A stretch of DNA of 64,000 nucleotides from Alteromonas sp. IB21 (GTDB taxonomy: Bacteria > Pseudomonadota > Gammaproteobacteria > Enterobacterales > Alteromonadaceae). Positions 57,584-64,000 of this stretch are shown piece by piece. The stretch is taken from NCBI RefSeq assembly GCF_016405965.1, contig NZ_JAEFCD010000020.1, forward strand, positions 23,424 through 87,423, written 5' to 3'. The translations under genes were made by a program, and so were the position numbers. Each line of letters opens with the position of its first letter. Positions within the stretch are counted from its first letter, which is position 1. The notes under the pieces are model-generated. The model saw only the letters and a list, made by a program, of their open reading frames with translations, did no database searches and was not told where the DNA came from.

Positions 57584-60397
57584 TTACAGGCTCTCTAGTA
57601 ACGCTTTAGCTTTTGGGCGCTTAAAGAATGGGCGCTCAACATTTACGGCATACTCCAGCTCTTTCTTCGCTTCCTCAATTCTATTGAGTTTAGCTAAAGT
57701 ATAGCCTAGGTGGTAGCGAATATTCGGGTCGTTGGCATCCCTTGCGAACGCGTCTCTCAACATTTTAAGGCTGCCTTCGTAATCGCCTTGCAGTGCTTTA
57801 ATGTGCCCAAAGGTATCTAATATTTTGGCTGAATTAGGCTGCAGCTCGTACGCTTGGCGCGCATAGTTTTTCGCGGTAACCAGAGACTTTTCTATATGCA
57901 TGATAGCTAAACGGTTAAAGGCCTCCGCTGGGTTGAGAAGATTCGGCTCTTCAACAAGCTCTTTGTATAGTGCTATCGATTCGTCAAACTCTTGAATAAA
58001 GAAAAGGTACTGTGCCAGTAGGTTTTTCGCCAGTAGATTGTTTTCATTTTCGTTCACCAATTTGCGGGCAGTATTTAAAAATACATCAACAAACTGTTCG
58101 TTTAAGGCGTAGTTGTAGATCGCAACAAAGGCCTGGGCAAAAGAAGCGTCGACTTCTAGCGCTTTTTCAAAAGCGTTAATTGCACTTTCATTATTGCCTT
58201 TATTCGCAGCCAATCTTCCTTTCAGAAAATGATAGACCGGGCTTTGTTGCTGGTTTGCAGGAATGGTCGCTAACAACGACTGTGCTTTATCGTTTTTCTG
58301 CAAATCTAACAATAAGCTTGTATAGCGCAACGTAACAAACGTACTTGTGTTGGCTATTTCGTACGCACGATCCATGGCGTCTAACGCGCCCTCATTATCA
58401 CCAATATTTCGGGCTTGGTCGGCATAGGCAATTAATTTACCCGCGTCATCATTAATAAAATTTCTTACAATGCTTAGCGTTTTTTCGGCGTCGGCACGTT
58501 GATTACTAGCAAGCTGAAGGGCTGCTTTTCGAAGAAGGTAGTCAGCATTGTCGAAGTCATCTTTAATTAGCAGGTCTAAGTGATACAGTGCATTCTTAGT
58601 ATCGCCTTGTTGCTGATACAAAGAAGAAACGCGTTCCCTAGCACCGATATTCGACGGCGTAAGTGTTAGTAAATCGAGATAGATTTGCTTTGCTTCATCT
58701 ACCTTGCCTGCTTTGGTCAAATTAAACGCTTTTAGCATGAGCGTTTCATTATGCTGTGGTGACAAAGTAAGAAGTTCTTCAATCAATTGATTAGAAGTTT
58801 CTACGTTGCCCAAGCGGCTTTCTGTCGCCGCCAAATTGAATTTTGCAGGAAAAAGGGTAGGGTTCTGCGCCAGCGCTTTCTCGATGTTGGTTTTAGCTTC
58901 TTCTAACTGCCCTTGCCTAATCAAGATGCCAGCTTTAAGGTTGTATACTTCAGCTTCGTCGGGGTAGAGTTTACTTAGCAGATTTGCACCTTTTAATGCA
59001 TTATCAAATTTCTGCGCTTGTAAATTCATTAATGAATATGTGAAAAGAAAACCTGCGTTATCTTTATAGTTAGGTAAATTGTTTTCGAGGATCGAAAGGG
59101 CTTCGTCCTGTTTCCCCCTCGCTGCCATCAGCTTAATTTTGAAAAGCTGAAGCTTATTTTCATTCGGGTACTTATATTCAAGGTTTTGCAACAGTCGTTC
59201 AGCTTTAAACGCTTTGTTTTGGCGAATAAACAGGTCACCGAGAAGAAGCGCAGAGTCCGGGTCTTCCATTAGCGCATCTTGATGACGTTCAAGCAGCGCG
59301 AGTGCTTGTTTATCCTGCTGAGTTGCCGTATAGACCTGGCTTAGCATTAATACTGCCTGTAGGTCATCTGGCTCCTGCTGCAAATAGGCGTTAAAGTCTT
59401 TTGCGGCTGTTTCCATGTTGTTATTAAAGAAGTTCGTTAAACCACTTATGTACAGCAACATGGGTTGAGAGGTTATCAGCTCAGGGTCGAGCTGCGCCAT
59501 GAAATCGTTGAGCTCTTTTAGTTTTTCGTTATCAATAGCTTGCTGGTTATCTCTGCTTTGCAGCCAGCTGTTAAGCAGTATGGCCAGAGGGTCGTTGGGC
59601 GTATCTTCAATAATTTCATCAACAAAAAGCTTTGCTGTGTCGTAATCTTTTGCTTCTAAATACAAATCTACAAGATTACGCAGTGCAATAGGATCGTCGC
59701 GATTAAACGTCAGCGCTTTTTGTAAATGTGCGGTTGCGCCGTCGGTATCACCTTGTCGATAGGCAAGCTGGCCCTTTAATCGCCATGTGATTGCGTTTTC
59801 TGGTTCTAACGACATGGCTTTGTCGATAAGAGACGTTGCTTTAGATAAGTCTTCATTTTGAAGGGCAATAGAGGCTAAACCATTTATAGCGGGCACAAAG
59901 TTGGGCGTACGTGAAACAATAGTGTTGTAGTCGCGCAATGCACATTGCTCGTCTTCTAACCGAATACATGCCGTAGCACGAATCATTAACCACTCGCGCT
60001 CTGCTTCACCCGACAGCTTGTTTATATCAGAGAAGTCTACAATCTCTTGATATCGGTTTAAAAATAGCCATGTGTTGCCAAGTGGCTCTGCCAGAAGATT
60101 AATATCAGCACCCATTTCCAGTGCTTCTACAAACTCCATTTCGGCCGCAGTAAGGTAGCCATTAATCAACAGTATTTCGCCCATTAATATCTTTGCAGCA
60201 AGGTTTTCTGGGTCTTTTTGTAAGCTATTTTTAAGGTGAATATAGGCTTCGTCGTATTCGTTTTGATTAAACGCGGTAAGCGCTTTTTCATAGTCTTCTG
60301 ACGTAGTAGCAAAACTGTTAAAAGCGATTAATGATGAGGCAACTGCAGAGACAATAGTGCGTTGTACAACACGCTTCTTATTATTAAAAAAATCCAT
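57584..60397 (-). CDS. prsT: PEP-CTERM system TPR-repeat protein PrsT
   Basis: 937 residues, almost entirely TPR repeats (about twenty) after a signal peptide (VSAVASSLIAFNSFA). The length, repeat pattern and start SEDYEKALTAFNQNEYDEAYIHLKNSLQKDPENLAAKILMGE fit the PrsT family, which occurs with exosortase/PEP-CTERM systems. Family members are usually lipoproteins, but there is no lipobox cysteine here; an ordinary signal peptidase site (SFA/TT) is more likely. Two PEP-CTERM genes lie directly upstream on the same strand, so it is probably part of the export or sorting apparatus; exosortase itself is not in the window. Confidence 0.85.
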   Translation of the reverse strand: MDFFNNKKRVVQRTIVSAVASSLIAFNSFATTSEDYEKALTAFNQNEYDEAYIHLKNSLQKDPENLAAKILMGEILLINGYLTAAEMEFVEALEMGADINLLAEPLGNTWLFLNRYQEIVDFSDINKLSGEAEREWLMIRATACIRLEDEQCALRDYNTIVSRTPNFVPAINGLASIALQNEDLSKATSLIDKAMSLEPENAITWRLKGQLAYRQGDTDGATAHLQKALTFNRDDPIALRNLVDLYLEAKDYDTAKLFVDEIIEDTPNDPLAILLNSWLQSRDNQQAIDNEKLKELNDFMAQLDPELITSQPMLLYISGLTNFFNNNMETAAKDFNAYLQQEPDDLQAVLMLSQVYTATQQDKQALALLERHQDALMEDPDSALLLGDLFIRQNKAFKAERLLQNLEYKYPNENKLQLFKIKLMAARGKQDEALSILENNLPNYKDNAGFLFTYSLMNLQAQKFDNALKGANLLSKLYPDEAEVYNLKAGILIRQGQLEEAKTNIEKALAQNPTLFPAKFNLAATESRLGNVETSNQLIEELLTLSPQHNETLMLKAFNLTKAGKVDEAKQIYLDLLTLTPSNIGARERVSSLYQQQGDTKNALYHLDLLIKDDFDNADYLLRKAALQLASNQRADAEKTLSIVRNFINDDAGKLIAYADQARNIGDNEGALDAMDRAYEIANTSTFVTLRYTSLLLDLQKNDKAQSLLATIPANQQQSPVYHFLKGRLAANKGNNESAINAFEKALEVDASFAQAFVAIYNYALNEQFVDVFLNTARKLVNENENNLLAKNLLAQYLFFIQEFDESIALYKELVEEPNLLNPAEAFNRLAIMHIEKSLVTAKNYARQAYELQPNSAKILDTFGHIKALQGDYEGSLKMLRDAFARDANDPNIRYHLGYTLAKLNRIEEAKKELEYAVNVERPFFKRPKAKALLESL

Positions 60398-60439
60398 ATA
60401 AACCTTCGAAACTTAGCCTAGCTACTGGCTTTAAAATAG

Positions 60440-60467
60440 CATAAAAAAAGGTGGCCTAAGCCACCTT
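60440..60467 (-). terminator. Intrinsic terminator after first PEP-CTERM gene
   Basis: AAGGTGGC / GCCACCTT stem with a 4-base loop; the minus strand continues with TTTTTTTATGC. It separates the PEP-CTERM gene at 60.5 kb from prsT. Confidence 0.85.
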
Positions 60468-60502
60468 CTAAAGATACGTGTTTTCTAAGCGTTTTTAAAC
60501 AA

Positions 60503-61318
60503 TTAAACGCGACGCTTACGTCTATAAAGAACAAGACCCAAACCTAAGCTCATTAGTGCAAGGGCACCTGGTTCGCTTACTTCTGTGTTAGTCTTTGTTT
60601 CAGTCGTGTTACTAAACCCTAAGCCAGCGATCTTAAATGCATCATTTAAAGTAGACCCGCTAGACGTAGTACCGAAAACCGTATTATAGGCACCTACAAG
60701 CCAATATTTGGCTGTAGAAGAAAAGTTCAAATTAGAAACACCACGGTTGTGTGATAGCCTTTCAATTGAAAAAGAACTTGAGACTGCATCAGAGATAATA
60801 CTTGACCACGTGGAGTTTTCGCTCGTAAGTTTGTTAAAACCTGTATCGGTAATAGCAGCAACGGAAACTTCTTGTGAACCATTTTCAAAATCCGCCCATC
60901 CAAAGTTTAATCTATCCAATTGAACTTCTTCGCTGAAACTTAATAGAATAAAGTCGTAATCTGGATATTGGCCGGTACTGTTATCAATGGTTTGGTGGCT
61001 TCCTTCGTCTTCAAGAGAGTTTTTAACGGCCCAGCCGTAGTCAAATACTTTTTGTACCTCAGCTCTAACTACGCGTTTATAGTCCCAGTTGTCATGTTCA
61101 TCTAACCTTTCAACATCTGACCATCCCGATATTGATAAATTAATATCATTGAGGTTCAAAGAATCGAAAGTAGTGACCAAAGATCCACCGTTTGGGTCTG
61201 TCCCAACATTCACACTGTCGAAGTTATAATTGTAAGAATGTTCTTGAATAAATGTATCTTCACCCCACGCTAAATTTGAACTTAAAAACAATGCTGATAC
61301 AAAGGTAATGATTCGCAT
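60503..61318 (-). CDS. PEP-CTERM exosortase-target surface protein
   Basis: 271 residues. Signal peptide (MRIITFVSALFLSSNLAWG / ED) and a C-terminal sorting signal: EVSEPG, a hydrophobic helix ALALMSLGLGLVL, then YRRKRRV. This is the PEP-CTERM tripartite signal with Ser-Glu-Pro in place of Pro-Glu-Pro. Middle region is beta-rich and Ser/Asn-rich, and shares with the next gene the run AKYWLVGAYNTVFG and the segment SWSSIISDA. From memory it resembles the XDP1 family of exosortase-dependent proteins. A sigma-54 promoter lies upstream. Function: probably surface or exopolymer-associated; unknown. Confidence 0.85.
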   Translation of the reverse strand: MRIITFVSALFLSSNLAWGEDTFIQEHSYNYNFDSVNVGTDPNGGSLVTTFDSLNLNDINLSISGWSDVERLDEHDNWDYKRVVRAEVQKVFDYGWAVKNSLEDEGSHQTIDNSTGQYPDYDFILLSFSEEVQLDRLNFGWADFENGSQEVSVAAITDTGFNKLTSENSTWSSIISDAVSSSFSIERLSHNRGVSNLNFSSTAKYWLVGAYNTVFGTTSSGSTLNDAFKIAGLGFSNTTETKTNTEVSEPGALALMSLGLGLVLYRRKRRV

Positions 61319-61367
61319 TTTCTACTACTCTACGTTGATGGCTCTTATGATGTTTTGTGTGGGTTAA

Positions 61368-61382
61368 GCATAGAATGTGCCA
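61368..61382 (-). promoter_or_regulatory. Sigma-54 promoter before the PEP-CTERM gene
   Basis: On the minus strand TGGCAC-N5-ATGC, with GG and GC exactly 10 bases apart, the -24/-12 pattern of sigma-54 (consensus TGGCAC-N5-TTGC). The start codon of the PEP-CTERM gene is 50 bases downstream. PEP-CTERM systems commonly carry the PrsK-PrsR sensor and sigma-54 activator. Confidence 0.65.
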
Positions 61383-61433
61383 TTTTTTATGTATTTAATT
61401 AGTAAGGAAATTAATTAGTGTTGATTTCGAAAA

Positions 61434-61468
61434 GTAAAAAAAACTGACAGGTTGTACTACCTGTCAGT
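61434..61468 (-). terminator. Intrinsic terminator after second PEP-CTERM gene
   Basis: ACTGACAGGT / ACCTGTCAGT, a perfect 10 bp stem with a 6-base loop; the minus strand continues with TTTTTTTTAC. Confidence 0.92.
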
Positions 61469-61487
61469 GATCTAAAGTCTAATATCC

Positions 61488-62426
61488 TTAAATAAGTTTC
61501 TTGCGGCGCCACATGGCGAAGAGTGAACAGGCCATGAGTAGGCCGATAGTCCCAGGTTCCGACACTTCCGTTGTATCGGGCGTGCCCGTTGTTTCTATAA
61601 CAGAGAAACCAATGTTGGCGAGTTTGAGCGCATCATTACCCACTCTCCCGCCAATATCGCCAAATACTGTGTTGTAGGCACCCACCAACCAATATTGAGC
61701 GGACTCGGTGAAAGTAAAGTCAGCGCGGTGATCTAGATATTCACAGCTCTCAATATCAAACGAAGCTGACGTTAAGGCATCCGCGACGATATCACTCCAA
61801 GTATTTATTCCTGAAGTTAATTTTGAGGTATTGCTAAGCGCCGCCACAGACACCTGACTATCACTGCTGCTGTGTAACCAAGAAAAGCTAGCGCCGGTTA
61901 GCGTTACCGCAGAATCAAACGATAGCAAAACAAAATCATAGTCCCGCTCAACGTTTGTAAATCTATAATGTTCAGAATTACTGCTACCGCTTGAGAAGTA
62001 ATTTAAATTATCAATCGCGTGGTCGGAATAACCTTTGTAATTCGCCTCGTCATTATTTGTTACGCCATAAGCCCATTTATCAGAGATTTTTTCTAACTTG
62101 GCACCAACGACAGTTTCACCCGAAATACCATGAGTATCAGAAAAGGCAGACATATTTATATTTAGGCCATCAATTTGAACGGTGGAATCATTTGTGGGGG
62201 AGTGCTGTGTTACTTTATTGTCCACTAAATCGTAATTGTACTCACCGAGTGGTGAGTTACATACATTACTTTGCTCAGTGGTTTGGGTTGATGAGCCACA
62301 GTGAGAATAGCTTTGCTTTGTATAATAGTAGGTGGCAAATGCAGTGCTTACGTTCAGACTAGATAGCAAAGCGGTAGATAGAATGACCATAGATTGTAAA
62401 GAAAACGATTTATGAAGTAATCGCAT
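61488..62426 (-). CDS. PEP-CTERM exosortase-target surface protein (paralogue)
   Basis: 312 residues. Signal peptide (MVILSTALLSSLNVSTAFA) and C-terminal EVSEPG, hydrophobic TIGLLMACSLFAMW, RRKKLI, so a PEP-CTERM substrate like the neighbour. It shares SAQYWLVGAYNTVFG and the VSVAALSNTS pattern with the 271-residue protein; the two are tandem paralogues. It has its own terminator, and a 7 bp hairpin (62445-62461) just upstream of its start. No catalytic motif. Confidence 0.83.
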   Translation of the reverse strand: MRLLHKSFSLQSMVILSTALLSSLNVSTAFATYYYTKQSYSHCGSSTQTTEQSNVCNSPLGEYNYDLVDNKVTQHSPTNDSTVQIDGLNINMSAFSDTHGISGETVVGAKLEKISDKWAYGVTNNDEANYKGYSDHAIDNLNYFSSGSSNSEHYRFTNVERDYDFVLLSFDSAVTLTGASFSWLHSSSDSQVSVAALSNTSKLTSGINTWSDIVADALTSASFDIESCEYLDHRADFTFTESAQYWLVGAYNTVFGDIGGRVGNDALKLANIGFSVIETTGTPDTTEVSEPGTIGLLMACSLFAMWRRKKLI

Positions 62427-62815
62427 GACTACTTTCCTCTATAAGAAGCGCTTTGCGCTTCGAGTACTTACCTAATAAGCTATGCGTATCTTGATATGCA
62501 ATACTTTTAAGTAGTACTTAAATTCAACATGGATTTGTATGATATCTGAACGGTGAGCTGTTTAAGGTATCTTGGCGTATACCTAGTTATTAGCGCTTGA
62601 TCAATTGCTATCGAAACCTACGTCGAATCTAACGATGGCTGTATGCCGACTTAGTTTAAGAAAACACACGTGTCTGAATGAATATATTTAACAGCGCTTT
62701 GAGTGGTCGTGTGTAGGGAATATATGTAAGGAAGCATGCTACTTTTTACTTTGCTATGCGTTCTTACATATCTATGAAATAATTAACGCAATTATATGTA
62801 GAAGTACGAGGACAT
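62427..62815. other. Divergent intergenic region PEP-CTERM gene / pssA
   Basis: 389 bases. Seen in it: a GAAGCGC / GCGCTTC hairpin at 62445-62461, and a perfect 17-base palindrome TTTAAGTA-G-TACTTAAA at 62506-62522 that could be an operator. No small gene or RNA is recognisable and no sigma-54 site is found for the PEP-CTERM gene on this side. Confidence 0.5.
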
Positions 62816-63616
62816 ATGTCTGATCAAAAACGTAAAGGGATATACTTACTTCCCAACTTATTAACAACAGCAGGGTTGTTTTCTGGTTTCTTCGCTGTGG
62901 TTTCATCAATGAACGGTCGGTTTGAAGCTGCGGCGGTAGCTATTTTCGTAGCTATGATTTTTGATGGCCTAGATGGGCGTGTGGCGCGAATGACAAATAC
63001 GCAAAGCGACTTTGGTGCCGAGTATGACTCAATGGCCGATATGGTTTCGTTTGGTGTGGCACCAGCGCTTGTTGCTTACAACTGGGGGTTGACCGAGCTG
63101 GGTAAACTAGGTTGGCTGGCCGCCTTTATATATGTAGCAGGTGCTGCTCTTCGTTTAGCTCGCTTTAATACACAAGTGGGTATTGCTGATAAGCGCTTCT
63201 TTCAAGGTCTGGCAAGTCCGGCTGCAGCCGCAGTTGTGTCGGGCCTGGTGTGGGTTGGTGTAGAATATGACGCCGTGGGTACTGATTACGGTTTCATTGT
63301 TGCTGTAATAACCGGCTTAGCTGGGCTATTGATGGTCAGTAACTTTAAGTACAATTCTTTTAAAGAGGTGAACTGGCACGGCAAGGTTCCATTTGTTGGG
63401 TTGCTTTTAGTACTGCTTATATTCGTTGTTGTGGCAACAGAGCCAGCTCTAGTATTGTTTTTGGTGTTTGCTTTGTATGCACTTGCTGGGCCTATCAATA
63501 CTTTTCGTACCGTTGATAAGGTTACTTTGGATGACGTAGTGGGCGATCACGAAGAAGACGCAGACTTTAATGCTGAAAAAAAGAAACACAATGAGGGTGT
63601 AGACGGTCCTCAGTAG
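62816..63616 (+). CDS. pssA: CDP-diacylglycerol-serine O-phosphatidyltransferase
   Basis: 266 residues, integral membrane. The CDP-alcohol phosphatidyltransferase motif DGLDGRVAR ... GAEYDSMAD is complete (about residues 46-72), and there are about six hydrophobic helices. This is the membrane type (Bacillus-like) rather than the soluble E. coli PssA. It makes phosphatidylserine, precursor of phosphatidylethanolamine. The C-terminal tail is charged (DHEEDADFNAEKKKHNEG). Confidence 0.94.
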   Translation: MSDQKRKGIYLLPNLLTTAGLFSGFFAVVSSMNGRFEAAAVAIFVAMIFDGLDGRVARMTNTQSDFGAEYDSMADMVSFGVAPALVAYNWGLTELGKLGWLAAFIYVAGAALRLARFNTQVGIADKRFFQGLASPAAAAVVSGLVWVGVEYDAVGTDYGFIVAVITGLAGLLMVSNFKYNSFKEVNWHGKVPFVGLLLVLLIFVVVATEPALVLFLVFALYALAGPINTFRTVDKVTLDDVVGDHEEDADFNAEKKKHNEGVDGPQ

Positions 63617-63717
63617 CCAATGAACGTACAGGGGCGATTTTTTAAGGAAACTGTCCCTTTAAAGGGTGAAAGAAAACAAACTTTAAGTAAATAGTGCGTG
63701 AAACAAGCAAATAGATT

Positions 63718-63745
63718 AAAAAGCGACCGAATGGTCGCTTTTTTT
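63718..63745 (+). terminator. Intrinsic terminator after pssA
   Basis: AAGCGACC / GGTCGCTT stem with GAAT loop followed by TTTTTT. It insulates pssA from the rRNA promoters that follow. Confidence 0.93.
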
Positions 63746-63766
63746 ATATTTATTTAAAAAAGGGTG

Positions 63767-63794
63767 TTGACGACACAGTGAGAATGCGTAAAAT
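63767..63794 (+). promoter_or_regulatory. rRNA operon promoter P1
   Basis: TTGACG, 16 bases, TAAAAT, followed by GCGCGCC, a GC-rich discriminator typical of stringently controlled rRNA promoters. Confidence 0.85.
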
Positions 63795-63881
63795 GCGCGC
63801 CTCCTCAACAGGGAACAGCAAAACGCTAACAACTGATGAGGATGTCAAAAACCAAGTTTAAAAATAAATAAACAAAAGTTG

Positions 63882-63909
63882 TTGACAAAAAAAAGATGCG
63901 CTGTAAGAT
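63882..63909 (+). promoter_or_regulatory. rRNA operon promoter P2
   Basis: TTGACA, 16 bases, TAAGAT, near consensus, about 115 bases downstream of P1; the tandem layout is the usual one for gammaproteobacterial rRNA operons. Confidence 0.85.
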
Positions 63910-63932
63910 ACTCATCCGCTTCGGGAGAGGCA

Positions 63933-63961
63933 GCTAGCAAAACTAGCAATGTTCTTTAACA
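63933..63961 (+). promoter_or_regulatory. rRNA leader antitermination site (boxB and boxA)
   Basis: A GCTAG-CAAAA-CTAGC hairpin (63933-63947, boxB) is followed by TGTTCTTTAACA (63950-63961, boxA), then the leader sequence GACAATCTGTGTGGGCACTC that precedes 16S rRNA in many gammaproteobacteria. The 16S gene should begin shortly after the window end. NusB, encoded at 36.0 kb, binds boxA. Confidence 0.92.
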
Positions 63962-64000
63962 ATTTAGACAAGACAATCTGTGTGGGCACTCGTTAAGAGT

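Overview
The window is ordinary, gene-dense chromosome of a marine gammaproteobacterium. Protein sequences, GC content and gene order all look like Alteromonas or a close relative in the Alteromonadales. Genus-level signs are the polar-flagellum-type sodium stator genes (pomAB) divergent from xseB-ispA-dxs, the serB / large PilZ protein / radA cluster, the exosortase (PEP-CTERM) target genes, and the rRNA leader at the right edge. I see no prophage, transposase, CRISPR array or tRNA gene.

Layout. 1-3.8 kb: type IV pilus region, with the end of a PilE-like pilin, a minus-strand FimT/GspH-PilW-PilX-PilV minor pilin operon, a second PilE-like pilin and a second FimT. 4.3-7.2 kb: nadE-glnB, then slyD and ygfZ on the other strand. 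7.4-9.0 kb: sdhE-ygfX and a MaoC-like hydratase. 9.2-14.2 kb: nadB divergent from rpoE-rseA-rseB-rseC, with a sigma-E promoter in front of rpoE. 14.5-18.8 kb: lepA-lepB-rnc-era. 18.9-22.4 kb: an octanucleotide tandem repeat, pdxH, a TatD-family hydrolase, and ytjB divergent from serB. 22.5-27.2 kb: two PilZ (c-di-GMP receptor) genes flanking radA. 27.3-31.8 kb: ettA, a solitary lpxD, glyA. 31.9-38.0 kb: nrdR-ribD-ribE-ribBA(X)-ribH-nusB-thiL-pgpA, interrupted by a nested palindromic repeat before ribH. 38.2-43.3 kb: dxs-ispA-xseB divergent from pomAB, with a FliA-type promoter before pomA. 43.4-50.2 kb: a five-gene lipid-modification operon (NTF2-like, SDR, flavin amine oxidase, DUF1365, CFA-like methyltransferase) beside a LON-domain gene, an ECF sigma factor and its ChrR anti-sigma factor. 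50.3-57.6 kb: bamD, rluD-pgeF-clpB and dld. 57.6-62.4 kb: PrsT-like TPR protein and two paralogous PEP-CTERM surface proteins. 62.8-64.0 kb: pssA, then tandem promoters and the antitermination leader of an rRNA operon whose 16S gene starts beyond the window.

The most interesting unit is at 43.4-50.2 kb. Its gene content matches what I recall of the sigma-E/ChrR singlet-oxygen response of Rhodobacter, where a CFA-like methylase, a flavin amine oxidase and a DUF1365 protein make furan fatty acids. Here the three are in one operon next to the regulator, and the CFA-like enzyme has lost two bicarbonate-site residues of true cyclopropane synthase (Cys to Ser, His to Gln). Other points worth a look are a sigma-54 promoter before a PEP-CTERM gene, EF-hand-like calcium loops in several pilins, the octanucleotide repeat, the loss of zinc-ligand cysteines in the RibA-like half of RibBA, and several long inverted repeats in leaders (ettA, nrdR, rseB).
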